Assembly: GCF_030817415.1 (NCBI RefSeq)
Contig: NZ_JAUSZI010000002.1
Coordinates: 11,879,501 to 11,943,500, forward strand
Length of the DNA: 64,000 nt
Direction of reading: 5' to 3'
Origin: Streptomyces umbrinus
GTDB taxonomy: Bacteria; Actinomycetota; Actinomycetes; Streptomycetales; Streptomycetaceae
Positions within the stretch are counted from its first letter, which is position 1; the number at the start of each line of letters is the position of its first letter. Under the pieces are notes generated by a model. The model made no database searches. It was not told where the DNA came from and was given only the letters and a program-made list of their open reading frames with translations. This document shows positions 1 to 10,972 of the stretch, piece by piece. The position numbers and the translations under genes are program-made.

Positions 1-2
1 TC

Positions 3-260
3 ATGGCGAGATGGGTGCAGACCTGCCGCCGTGAGCTGCTGGACCGCACCCTGATCTGGAACCAGCGGCATCTCCTCCACGCACTGCGGGAGTTCGAGCA
101 GTTCTACAACGCGCACCGGCCGCACCAGGGCATCGCGAACGCCCGCCCGCTGCACCCGCTCCCCGAACCGATCACCGATCCGGACGAAATCGCCCGCCTC
201 GACATACATCGAACCGACCGACTCGGCGGCCTCCTTCACGAGTACCAGCATGCTCCGTGA
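3..260 (+). CDS. 3' end of an integrase-core (rve) transposase, cut by the window edge
   Basis: This is the C-terminal part of a DDE integrase-core transposase. Residues of the type 'CRRELLDRTLIWNQRHL' followed by 'YNAHRPHQG' are the usual end of the rve_3 domain, where the last catalytic Glu helix leads into the HRPH motif. The upstream part, with the catalytic Asp residues, lies outside the window, so the true start is not visible. The same family occurs as a frameshifted element at 1504-2730, but the two sequences differ clearly. The downstream end of its element runs into a truncated gene on the other strand. Confidence 0.8.
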   Translation: MARWVQTCRRELLDRTLIWNQRHLLHALREFEQFYNAHRPHQGIANARPLHPLPEPITDPDEIARLDIHRTDRLGGLLHEYQHAP

Positions 261-477
261 CCAGACCGGATGAGGTTTCCGGCAAGGGCAGGGCCAGGCT
301 GCGGAATCCGTTGCGTGCCTCGGATATACACGCCAGATAGTCCCCGTAGAGAACTCTCCGTACGGCTGTCTCGCGCTCCCGGCTTTCACGGCGCCAGCGG
401 CCACGCTCCAGAACGGCCGCGGACGCGGTGGCGATGACGGCACCCACACCGGCGCTGACCAAGGTCATCCACTCCAT
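172..477 (-). pseudogene. N-terminal fragment of a small membrane-anchored protein, cut by an IS end
   Basis: Reading leftward, the first ~60 codons look like a real Streptomyces gene start: a short hydrophobic segment (VSAGVGAVIATASAAVL) followed by a basic, charged amphipathic stretch with RRESRERE. The frame then runs into sequence shared with the 3' end of the neighbouring transposase on the other strand, and stops there. I infer that an insertion removed the rest of the gene. The family is not recognised, and the start could also be the Met two codons further in. Confidence 0.45.
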
Positions 478-893
478 GGCCCGAGTCTGGCCACTGCGCG
501 GGGTGTTGACACCGACACGGCTCGCAACACGTACGCCGCTCGGTCATTCAAGCCTGAACGATGTGCAGGGTTCGCCCATCCCGCAGGGGCATCTGTCGGC
601 ACCGTCCGACGGCGGAGTCAGGCAAGCCCGTCCAGTCCCTCACCGCGGCCGCCCCAGGGCCGCCAGCTCCGGACGGCCGCTCCGGGGCGGCCTACTTCCC
701 AACTCCCCGATGCCCTGGGACGCCTGGCATCCCGACGGCCGTGCCGACGAGGCGCCGGTGTCATCCACCTCTACCAGTCACGAATGGCCGAGCGCGGCAT
801 ATATTCGCGCTCCCGTGTCAGTTCCCGCTGTCAGACTGCAACCATCCCCATCGCAGGGGTGGTTGACCTTATCGCCGACGAGAGGACCGATGC
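478..893. other. no convincing gene
   Basis: Open frames exist on the plus strand, but none has a ribosome site, recognisable motif or plausible composition. The last ~30 bases hold the promoter-proximal region and the AGAGGA ribosome site of the gene at 894. Confidence 0.5.
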
Positions 894-1214
894 GTGGCGG
901 CCGACTGGGACGCACTGGACTGGACATGCCCCACGTGCGCGGCTCCGCGCGCGAAGACGTGCACCACGAAGGACGGCTGCCCCCGGCCCATGCACCTCGC
1001 CCGCCGCTTCACCTCGATCCTGCTGCAGGTCGCCTTACACCGCGGCCTCGGCCAGCCGCCCGCCGAACGCGCCCAGATCGTACGGTCCCTCACCACGGTC
1101 CAGGAGTCGGACACGTCCGCGCGGGAGGGCTACCTGTGGCACCAGGCCGCCGACGAGCTGTGGTTGTGGGACCAAGTGGTGGCCAGGGCCGACCGGCACG
1201 CGGCGGCCCTGTAG
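894..1214 (+). CDS. small zinc-finger-like hypothetical protein, 3' end formed by an IS
   Basis: The 106-residue product starts at GTG, eight bases after AGAGGA. Near the N-terminus it has a CPTC pair (Cys12, Cys15), then Cys23, Cys29 and His34. This matches the small Streptomyces zinc-finger segment of the type CPxC...C...C...H followed by Arg. The rest is helical and charged, with no catalytic motif. The stop codon TAG lies inside the outer end of an insertion sequence (CCTGTAGGG at 1208), so the natural C-terminus is probably lost. The function is unknown; nucleic-acid or protein binding is only a guess from the Cys pattern. Confidence 0.6.
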   Translation: MAADWDALDWTCPTCAAPRAKTCTTKDGCPRPMHLARRFTSILLQVALHRGLGQPPAERAQIVRSLTTVQESDTSAREGYLWHQAADELWLWDQVVARADRHAAAL

Positions 1215-1501
1215 GGTTCCAGAAGTGACGTACATCTGACCAGGCACTTTGCGACTCCCGGGCGATCACGGCAAGCTCGGACCCCATGGCACTGCGCATG
1301 CTCTACCTGGTCTTCCTCCGACTCCTCGGACTGCTTCTGCTGCTCTCCCGCTCGCAGCAGACCAAGGACGCCGAGCTGCTCGCGCTGCGCCACGAGAACG
1401 CGGTGCTGCGCCGCCAGCTCGGCGTCCGGCCACACCTCACCTGGCCGGACCGCGCAGTGCTCGCCGCCCTCGCCCGGCACCTACCCTCCCGGCTGCGCCG
1501 A
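1208..1501 (+). mobile_element. partial inverted copy of the rve-type insertion sequence
   Basis: This stretch is almost identical, in the opposite direction, to bases ~2440-2730. It carries the outer IS end (CCTGTAGGG...), the upstream region and the first ~75 codons of the transposase ([11 protein letters not shown]...). One visible difference is a 3-base deletion near 1235. The match ends abruptly at 1501, where the left end of the complete copy begins. It is a remnant from a one-ended or rearranged insertion. Confidence 0.85.
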
Positions 1502-1503
1502 CT

Positions 1504-2730
<1,227 letters not shown>

Positions 2731-2745
2731 GCCGCCGACACCTTT

Positions 2746-3171
2746 CTAGGCGGTCACGACTGAGTCGCCGCTGATCTTCACCGGGATCGGGATCAGGCCG
2801 GTGGTCGCCGGCCCTTTCTTCATGTCGCCGGTCGCGGCGTCGAAGACGCTGCCGTGGCCGGGGCACGTGATGGTGCCGCCCGCCGGTTGGGAAACGGTGA
2901 CGCCCGCGTGCGGGCAGAGCGGGTTGAGCCCTTTGACCTCGTTCTCCGACGGCCGGACGATCAGGACTTTGCCTGACGGTCCATCCACGATCGCCCCGCT
3001 GCCGACCGGGACGTCGGCCAGCTTGGCCAACGGCGTGCCACCGGAGCCAGAGGATCCTCCGGCGGGCCGGTTGGCGGCGGGTGTCTCGGACGAGCAGGCG
3101 GCTAGGGAAACCGGTGCGACCAGACCGGCTAGCAGGCCGCAGACAACCGTGCGGCGTGTTGGAGCTGGCAA
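2746..3171 (-). CDS. Rieske [2Fe-2S] lipoprotein
   Basis: The protein carries the two Rieske ligand boxes, CPHAG and CPGHG, which bind a [2Fe-2S] cluster through two Cys and two His. The best start is TTG at 3171, seven bases after a perfect AGGAGG. It gives an N-terminus with a TRRT twin-arginine-like motif, a hydrophobic segment and a lipobox ending LAAC, so the domain should be a lipoprotein outside the membrane. About 35 Gly/Ser/Pro-rich residues link the anchor to the Rieske fold. It lies 78 bases downstream of the copper-monooxygenase-like gene on the same strand, and the pair may form an exported redox unit. The 3' flank is an IS end. Confidence 0.88.
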   Translation of the reverse strand: MPAPTRRTVVCGLLAGLVAPVSLAACSSETPAANRPAGGSSGSGGTPLAKLADVPVGSGAIVDGPSGKVLIVRPSENEVKGLNPLCPHAGVTVSQPAGGTITCPGHGSVFDAATGDMKKGPATTGLIPIPVKISGDSVVTA

Positions 3172-3249
3172 GACAATGCCTCCTGAGCGCAAACAGTGGT
3201 GTTTTTCGGCTTGTTGACCTCAGTGAACTCACACACGTTCGACGCATCG

Positions 3250-4476
3250 TCAGGACTTGCGGGGGGAGACCGACATGATGCCCGTGCACATCTCGTCGCT
3301 GGTGCCGTCGCCCCACACCACGTAGCGCGGCGGCAGCTTCTTCAGCTGCGGCAGCAGTTTGCGCAGCCCCGCGTCGTGCGTACACGTCACCCGCAGCGTG
3401 TCCCCCGGGCCGACCTCCACCGGCGACGGCAGCGCCATCAGCCGCTGGTTGTCGAAGTTGAACTTCGGCACGTCCAGCACGACCTTGGCCTTCGGCGTGC
3501 CCGGGTTGAGTTCGACCTTTATGGCCCGCCCGAGCATGTGCATGTGGCCGAAACCGGCGAACAGCGTCATCGGCGCCTCCACCTTGTGGTCGCAGGACTG
3601 GGTGTCACCGGGCTTCGGCGCCCCGCCCTGGTTGCACTCCTCCACCTGTTCATCCGCCATCCCGCCGACATCCGCCCCGAACCGCTTCGTCACGTCCGCG
3701 ATCGAGGCCGCCCGGTCACAGAGCGGACCCGACTCGTCGGCGGTGCAAGGCAGGTCGGTCGGCGCGTCGAGCGACCACGTCTCGAGTTCCCGGGTCTGCG
3801 GCGTGCCGTCCGTCAGCCGCAGCCGCACCGCCGAGCGGTCCGACCCGGTCGACTTGCCGTCGGTCGCGAGCAGGTTGTAGTGGATCTGGAGGACGAGCAG
3901 GCTGCCCGGCTCCAGTTTGTAGCCGGCGTCCTGGTCGATCAGCGTCTCCGTGGCGCCCGGCGCCCAGGTGTCCACCCACGACGCGTCCCCCTCTTCCACC
4001 TCGGCGCCGGCCACGCCGGTCCCGCCGAAGCACTGCCAGCCGAGGCCGGGGGTCTTCGCGTCCTGCTCGCGCACCGCGGCAGCGCCGCCCGGCGGCACCG
4101 CGTACACGATGGCGTGGTGTGCGATGGCGACGTTCTCCGGCGTGAACTGGGTCCCGGTCAGGAACGTCGTCTTGGTCAGGCCCGGATCGATCACCTGGCA
4201 CCGGTACTCGTCCGTGCCGCCCTTCGGCGGCGCGGGCGTGTAGGCCTTGGCCATCTTCCGGTCGACGAACCGCTCGCCGGCGCGCAGCGGCTGCGGTGAA
4301 GCCGATGACCCGCCTGCGTGCGCGCTGTGCGAGCCGGTCGCGGCGGGCGCCGCACTGTTGTCGGCGTCCGACCCGCAGGCGGCGACAGCGAACGCCATCG
4401 CCAGCGCGATGGTGGCCGCCGCGAGCCTCAACCGCCCGGGCGGCGCTTTCCCTGACGGCGCTGCGTTGACTGCCAT
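3250..4476 (-). CDS. copper type II (PHM/DBH-like) monooxygenase lipoprotein
   Basis: The 408-residue product starts at ATG 4476 behind AGGAGG (4483-4488). A signal segment ends in the lipobox AVAAC, so it should be a membrane-anchored extracellular lipoprotein. The conserved metal-ligand motifs of the ascorbate-dependent copper monooxygenase fold are visible in order: HHAIVY, QIHYNL, GHMHMLG and a late DEMCTG. Family members hydroxylate substrates using two copper sites; the bacterial substrate is unknown. Several spaced Cys residues suggest disulfides. The Rieske lipoprotein follows on the same strand. Confidence 0.82.
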   Translation of the reverse strand: MAVNAAPSGKAPPGRLRLAAATIALAMAFAVAACGSDADNSAAPAATGSHSAHAGGSSASPQPLRAGERFVDRKMAKAYTPAPPKGGTDEYRCQVIDPGLTKTTFLTGTQFTPENVAIAHHAIVYAVPPGGAAAVREQDAKTPGLGWQCFGGTGVAGAEVEEGDASWVDTWAPGATETLIDQDAGYKLEPGSLLVLQIHYNLLATDGKSTGSDRSAVRLRLTDGTPQTRELETWSLDAPTDLPCTADESGPLCDRAASIADVTKRFGADVGGMADEQVEECNQGGAPKPGDTQSCDHKVEAPMTLFAGFGHMHMLGRAIKVELNPGTPKAKVVLDVPKFNFDNQRLMALPSPVEVGPGDTLRVTCTHDAGLRKLLPQLKKLPPRYVVWGDGTSDEMCTGIMSVSPRKS

Positions 4477-4562
4477 CACTAGCCTCCTACATACGGGTTG
4501 CATCGCTTATCTGGATGCCTACTTCTTAGCGAGCGAACCTGAGACGACTGTTAATGCGGTGC

Positions 4563-5852
<1,290 letters not shown>

Positions 5853-6014
5853 GGCGTGGCAGCGTGCCCAGTAGGCGATCCATTCCCGGGCCGCCCGCCC
5901 GTGGACGAGGCAGCGGTGGTGGGTCAGTTCCTCGCCGAGCCGCCGCAGGGGAGGCGAGGTTGTCCGGCCGTTCGTGACGGTGTGCCCGCTCCAGCCCGGC
6001 CGCCCTCCCCGTTA

Positions 6015-6125
6015 TGTTCTTCGCGGTCCTGCAAGAGGACCGCTGGCCTCCGGGCCCGGCATGACTGTGTCCCCCTGTCGAACGGATGACCTGGGGGGTG
6101 GTGTCACCGGGCCCGGGAGGTGCCG
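6015..6125 (+). ncRNA. candidate IS110 bridge RNA (left-end structured region)
   Basis: Two strong stems lie upstream of the recombinase. The first is a perfect 8-base-pair hairpin, GCGGTCCT (6023-6030) with AGGACCGC (6036-6043). The second pairs the segment ending CCTCCGGGCCCGG (6047-6059) with CCGGGCCCGGGAGG (6107-6120) and encloses a ~47-base internal region with further C-run/G-run complementarity. IS110-group elements are known to encode a bridge RNA here; that this region makes one is inferred. Confidence 0.45.
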
Positions 6126-6270
6126 TCGGAGACGCTGATGAGAGGTCCGGCCACCGCCCGGTCCGGCGCAATGCCGGACAATCCGCGGGCGGCAGGTCTG
6201 CATAACGTGGATGCGCGCGTACGACACCACTGCCGAGGCCGGCACCGTTCAACTCCTTTGGAAGGGTGCG

Positions 6271-7491
6271 ATGTTCGATACCAGCAGTGTGGGCGTCTTC
6301 CTCGGCATGGACGTCGGCAAGAGCGCCCATCACGGGCACGGACTGACCCCAGCCGGCAAGAAGGTCTTCGACAAGGCCATGCCCAACAGCGAGCCGAAAC
6401 TGCGGGCGGTGTTCGACAGGCTGATCGCGAAGTTCGGCACCGTGCTGGTGATCGTGGACCAGCCCGCCTCCATCGGTGCTCTCCCCCTGACCGTGGCCCG
6501 GGACTCGGGCTGCCAGGTCGCCTACCTGCCCGGCCTGGCCATGCGCCGGATCGCCGACCTCTACCCGGGTGAGGCCAAGACCGACGCCAAGGATGCCGCG
6601 GTGATCGCGGACGCGGCCCGCACCATGCCGCACACCCTGCGATCGCTGGAACTGACCGACGAGATCACCGCCGAGCTGACCGTGCTCGTCGGCTTCGACC
6701 AGGACCTCGCCGCCGAGGCCACCCGCACCAGCAACCGGATACGCGGCCTGCTCACCCAGTTCCACCCCAGCCTCGAACGCGTCCTCGGCCCCCGCCTCGA
6801 CCACCAGGCCGTCACCTGGCTCCTGGAGCGTTACGGATCCCCGGCCGCCCTGCGAAAAGCCGGCCGCCGCAGACTCGTCGAGCTCATCCGGCCCAAGGCC
6901 CCACGCATGGCCCAGCGGCTGATCGACGACGTCTTCGACGCGCTCGACGAACAGACCGTCGTCGTGCCCGGCACCGGCACCCTCGACATCGTCGTGCCCT
7001 CCCTGGCCGCCTCGCTCGCCGCCGTCCACACCCAGCGCCGGGCTCTGGAAGCCCAGATCAACGCTCTGCTGGAGGCGCACCCTCTTTCCCCGGTCCTGAC
7101 GTCGATGCCCGGCGTCGGCGTCAGGACCGCCGCCGTCCTGCTGGTCACCGTCGGCGACGGCACCAGCTTTCCCACCGCCGCCCACCTCGCCTCCTACGCC
7201 GGCCTGGCCCCGACCACGAAGTCGTCGGGCACCTCGATCCACGGCGAACACGCCCCACGGGGCGGAAACCGGCAGCTCAAACGCGCCATGTTCCTCTCCG
7301 CCTTCGCCTGCATGAACGCCGACCCCGCCTCCCGCACCTACTACGACCGCCAGCGAGGCCGCGGAAAGACCCACACCCAAGCCCTCCTCCGCCTCGCGCG
7401 CCAACGCATCAGCGTCCTGTTCGCCATGCTCCGCGACGGCACCTTCTACGAACCCCGCGAGCCCGACACCGCCACCCCCGCCGCCGCATGA
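6271..7491 (+). CDS. IS110-family DEDD recombinase
   Basis: The 406-residue protein is full length. The RuvC-like N-terminal domain shows MDVGK, VIVDQP and TDAKDA, which supply the DEDD acidic residues. After a central helical part, the Tnp_20 C-terminal domain shows SMPGVGVRTAA and a Ser-containing SSGTSIHGE segment followed by RGGNRQLKRAMF. These proteins recombine DNA guided by an RNA from their own element. Start ATG 6271 follows GGAAGG. No frameshift is seen, so this copy is probably active. Confidence 0.93.
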   Translation: MFDTSSVGVFLGMDVGKSAHHGHGLTPAGKKVFDKAMPNSEPKLRAVFDRLIAKFGTVLVIVDQPASIGALPLTVARDSGCQVAYLPGLAMRRIADLYPGEAKTDAKDAAVIADAARTMPHTLRSLELTDEITAELTVLVGFDQDLAAEATRTSNRIRGLLTQFHPSLERVLGPRLDHQAVTWLLERYGSPAALRKAGRRRLVELIRPKAPRMAQRLIDDVFDALDEQTVVVPGTGTLDIVVPSLAASLAAVHTQRRALEAQINALLEAHPLSPVLTSMPGVGVRTAAVLLVTVGDGTSFPTAAHLASYAGLAPTTKSSGTSIHGEHAPRGGNRQLKRAMFLSAFACMNADPASRTYYDRQRGRGKTHTQALLRLARQRISVLFAMLRDGTFYEPREPDTATPAAA

Positions 7492-7661
7492 ACCCCATAC
7501 CAACGAATCACCCCAAACCCGGCACGACAGGGTTGACGAAAGACATAGAGGCACCCCCCCGCTCCTGGCTGGACTCACTCGCCACTTCGCCCGTCGGCAG
7601 CATCCGCCCCGACGGGTGACTATGGGCCGACGAGACTTGTGCAGGGTCGGCGAGCGCGCGG

Positions 7662-8891
7662 TCAGAACCAGTGCAGGCAGTGCGGGGGACGGTCGGCGCG
7701 GAAGAGGGAGTCAGCGAGGGTGGCCGCGCCTTGGCGGTGGGCTTGGATGTGTCCGGCACGTACGAGCGTGCTCGGGGCGGTGCCGCCGAGGTAGACGGAG
7801 CCCAGGTCGCGCACGTCCATGGACAGGTCGGGCTTCCGGTCCGTGGGGACGCAGTCAGCCTTGCCGTCCCGGACGGTCAGCAGGTAGCGGCCGTGTTCGC
7901 CGAAGAACGGGTCGTCGATGTCGAGGACGAGTTCGCCGTCCGTGAACCAGCCGCGCGCGGTCAGAGCACGCGGGACGTCCAGCAGCCGCGCCCAGAGCCA
8001 GTCCATGTCGCCGCTCACCTCGCCGGCGCGGAAATCCGCGAACTGCCAGCGCAGCGGGTGCCCGGGCGGGACGTGCTTGAACACGACCTGAGAGACCAGA
8101 TCGTGTCCGAGTACGAACCGGGCCAGGGCCGTGAAGACGGCGTCGTCGGTGGCGATGGTCTCGTCGACCGTCAGGGTGCCGGACTCGACCGAGTAGCTGG
8201 CGTACCCGTCCGGGACGCCGTCGGCGTCCCGGTGGACGGCGACGTAGCGCGGCGCCGGCGAGATCGGGGGCTGCCCCGCGCGCAAGGCCCACCAGCGGTG
8301 CGGACGGGACAGCGCGCCGGGCTGGGCGCGGCGGTACCGGTCGTAGACCTCTTCCAGAATCTCGCCGCACTCGACCCGACGCAGCACCTCGACCGAGCCG
8401 TTGTCCGAGCCGGTCGCTGGTGCGTCGGCCACTCCGCGTGCCCGGGGAACGGCGAGGGCGCCCTTGTGGCGCGGCACCGTCAGCTGCGCCGTGTAGGTCG
8501 CCGGTCCGTAGCCGAACCTGCCGTAGATCGGAGCCTCAGAGGCCAGCAGCACGGAAAGGAACTCCCCGCCGGCCCGCAACTCAGCGAGCTGATGCCGCAT
8601 CATCGCGCTGAGCACGCCCTGGCGCCGGTGCGAGGGCAGGACGCCGACGGCGGTCACCCCGGCGGCCGAGACGAGGGTCTCACCGGGCAGGGTGAGCTCG
8701 AAGGAGTGCGCGGCGGCGGTGCCGACAGGCCGCCCGTCCGCCGTCAGAGCGAGCAGACAGCGGTCCATTTCGAGCGCCGACCACCAGAGCCCGCCGCCCT
8801 CGACCGGGGGTTCCGGGAAGAGCCCGAACGCGGCATGGACTGTGTCGACGAAGTCGTCGAGATCCTTGTCGGTCGTGGGACGGATCTCCAT
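7662..8891 (-). CDS. Eis-type GNAT N-acetyltransferase
   Basis: This has the three-part layout of Eis proteins. An N-terminal GNAT domain (starting MEIRPTTDKDLDDF) carries the acetyl-CoA loop GVLPSHRRQGVLSAMM around residues 80-95. A second degenerate GNAT domain follows, and then an SCP2-like domain toward the end, which closes on a conserved aromatic C-terminus (LHWF). At ~410 residues the length fits. Mycobacterial relatives acetylate aminoglycosides and other amines; the substrate here is unknown. ATG 8891 with an upstream GAGGAGG is preferred over the earlier in-frame GTG. It is a single gene between two IS elements. Confidence 0.88.
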   Translation of the reverse strand: MEIRPTTDKDLDDFVDTVHAAFGLFPEPPVEGGGLWWSALEMDRCLLALTADGRPVGTAAAHSFELTLPGETLVSAAGVTAVGVLPSHRRQGVLSAMMRHQLAELRAGGEFLSVLLASEAPIYGRFGYGPATYTAQLTVPRHKGALAVPRARGVADAPATGSDNGSVEVLRRVECGEILEEVYDRYRRAQPGALSRPHRWWALRAGQPPISPAPRYVAVHRDADGVPDGYASYSVESGTLTVDETIATDDAVFTALARFVLGHDLVSQVVFKHVPPGHPLRWQFADFRAGEVSGDMDWLWARLLDVPRALTARGWFTDGELVLDIDDPFFGEHGRYLLTVRDGKADCVPTDRKPDLSMDVRDLGSVYLGGTAPSTLVRAGHIQAHRQGAATLADSLFRADRPPHCLHWF

Positions 8892-9080
8892 TGTTGCCGC
8901 TGCCTCCTCGGGATGCCGGCACCACGACTCATGGTGTCTGGCCACAGTGCAGCGTTAACCCGTAGCCAGGGCAAGCGAATTACGGCCGGGGCCGAAGCCG
9001 GACACGGCACAGCCCGGTCCAAGCTCGGCCCCAGGGGTGAGTCGCGGTGGTAGGGCTCGGCGGCGGTGGTGAGCCAGGCG

Positions 9081-9541
9081 TCAGGCCGTGACGGGCAGTG
9101 GGCGTCCGCCCCAGCGGATGCCCTTCTCGCTGCGGACGCGGGCGCGTTCGCGTCGCTGGGCGGCCAGGACATCGGGGTGCCGAGCGTTCTGATTACGCCA
9201 CCGCAGATAGCGGTGCAACTCGCGGGTCTGGACGCAGTGGTCGGGACGGTTCGAGTTGGCGAGCGTGAACTGCCGCAGCGGCCCGAAGTGCGCCTCGATC
9301 GGGTTGGCCCAGGAGGCATAGGTCGGGGTGAAGCACAGCTCGACCTTGTTCTTCTGCGCCCACCGGCGGATCTTCGTGCCCTTGTGTGCGGAGAGGTTGT
9401 CCAGGATCACGTAGATCGGGGCGCCGTCCGGGCGGGCGGCCCGGACGGACTTGAGCGCGGCCAGGCTGTTGGCCGCTCCCTTGCGACGGCGGTTGACGCC
9501 CCACAAGGTGTCGTCGCCGATCGAGTAGCAGCCCGTACCCT
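9081..9541 (-). pseudogene. C-terminal half of the split IS630 transposase
   Basis: The segment contains the second and third catalytic regions of an IS630/Tc1-like DDE transposase: YVILDNLSAHKG and the downstream FTPTYASWANPIEAHF with its catalytic Glu. It ends normally at the TCA stop complement at 9081. It has no start of its own and begins at the junction with the inserted IS110, directly after GGTACGGGCTGC on the minus strand. Confidence 0.9.
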
Positions 9542-9603
9542 TCAATCAGGCTCGATCGGGCATGGGCGGCATCCCCGGGACACCGGTGCTGCTGCTCGCC
9601 CTC

Positions 9604-9990
9604 GCTGCTAATTAAGAGCTGCGATCAGGATCGCTACAGTACGGGCGTGCAGGTGGGCACCCGATCGGGCTGTAAACTCCGCGTCCGGCCAGGAAGGCCG
9701 GATGCGACTCGTAGCAGCCTGCCCATCAAAGGGCTCTTCACGACTCCGTCGGCCGGCCTTCCGGGACGCCCCGTAACTGCTGATTAAGAGTGGCGACTCG
9801 ATCGCTCGTACGGACTTGCCAGCGGGTGTCCCGACTGTCTGATGATCGTTGCATCTATAGCCAGGAGGGCTGGATGCGGCTCTCGTACTCCTGCCCGTCA
9901 TGGGGCTCATGTCGACTCCGTCGGCCAGTCTTCTGGTCACCTGCCATAACTGATTAAGAGCTGCGACCTCGATCGCTCGTACGGACTTGC
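9604..9990 (+). ncRNA. tandem duplicated structured unit, candidate double bridge-RNA region
   Basis: The motif TTAAGAG-TGCGA...CGATCGCT recurs at ~9604, ~9777 and ~9948, which delimits two diverged units of ~172 bases. Each unit holds a matching long-range stem. In unit A GGAAGGCCGG (9692-9701) pairs with CCGGCCTTCC (9753-9762). In unit B CCAGGAGGGCTGG (9861-9873) pairs with CCAGTCTTCTGG (9925-9936). The arms differ in sequence but keep pairing. Both share the loop segment GACTCCGTCGGCC. This supports a conserved RNA in the position expected for IS110 bridge RNA; the assignment is inferred. Confidence 0.6.
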
Positions 9991-10040
9991 TTCAGAGGTG
10001 GCCTGGCACTTCCTGTTCGTGTTCGATCTGGAGAGGCGAG

Positions 10041-10866
10041 ATGACGCAACGGCCGCCACAGGTATGGGCCGGGATCGACGTGGGGAAAGGACATCACTGG
10101 ATCACCGTGGTCGATGCCGATGGCGACCCACTGTGGAACCGCAAGGTGATCAACTCCGAGCCCGACATCCTGACCGTATTCGGTGAGGTTATGGATACAG
10201 CAGACCACGTGACGTGGGCACTTGACCTCGTTGAAGGGCCAGCAGCGTTGCTGCTGGGGACCCTGGCCAACCACGGTCAGAGTCCCCGGTACGTCACAGG
10301 CTCAAAGTTCGCAGCGTTCAAGAAGAGCTTCAGCGGCCAGGGCAAGTCCGACTTGAAAGACTCCTACGTCATCGCCGAGTTCGCCCGCTGTCTCCGGCGG
10401 CAGACAGTCCCGGTGCCAGCACCTCCGAGGATCACCAAGGAACTCACTCTGATCCTCTCCCACCGCAATGGCCTCTCAGTCGAACGCACCAGAACCATCA
10501 ACCGCATGAGGGCCATGCTCACCAGCATCTTCCCCGAGCTGGAGCGGTCCTTCGATTTCGCCCGATCCGACGGCCCGCTGGTCTTGCTTTCCGGATACCA
10601 GACACCAGCAGCCATTCGGCGGATGGGCGAGAGCAGGCTCACAGCCTGGCTCGCCAAGCGCGGCGTGAGGAAAGCGGCAACCATCGCAGAGAAGGCAGTG
10701 ACGGCCGCTAAGGCACAGGACTCAGCTATTAGCGGAGAGGACCTGGCGGCCGAGCTGGTAGCCGAACTCGCCCAGAAGATCACGCAGATGAACGTCCGCC
10801 TGAAGGAACTGGAAAGCAAGATCAAGGAAATTCTCTCCCAGCACCCCCAGGCGCCCATTGTCCTTT
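10041..10866 (+). pseudogene. N-terminal part of IS110 element 2 recombinase
   Basis: The segment shows the RuvC-like domain of an IS110 recombinase: GIDVGKGHHW, ALDLVEG and KSDLKDSYVIAEF. A helical linker leads to SQHPQAPIV, and the normal frame then stops at the ISKra4-type insertion. Fused codons from the insertion (to 10916) are foreign. Start ATG 10041 follows GGAGAGGCG. The missing half is at 13146-13561, and joining both at the duplicated TTGTCCTTT gives APIVLSMPGFGELL. Confidence 0.92.
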
Positions 10867-10972
10867 GGGTGTGGCTCTCCTCCAGGGAAGCCCTGAGCTG
10901 GGAGAACGCTGGTTGATGGTGTGGGCGGGGTAGGCGTCCTTCTACTGTGGCGGGTGAAGTAGGGGGGCGTCG

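Larger units (their letters stand above)
5950..7600 (+). mobile_element. IS110-family element 1 (intact recombinase); boundaries approximate
   Basis: The element comprises a ~300-base left non-coding region with strong hairpins, a full-length DEDD recombinase (6271-7491) and a short right flank. IS110 elements have no reliable terminal inverted repeats, so the ends cannot be fixed by eye. The left part replaces the missing end of the FAD monooxygenase, and the right part lies before the Eis gene. Confidence 0.65.
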
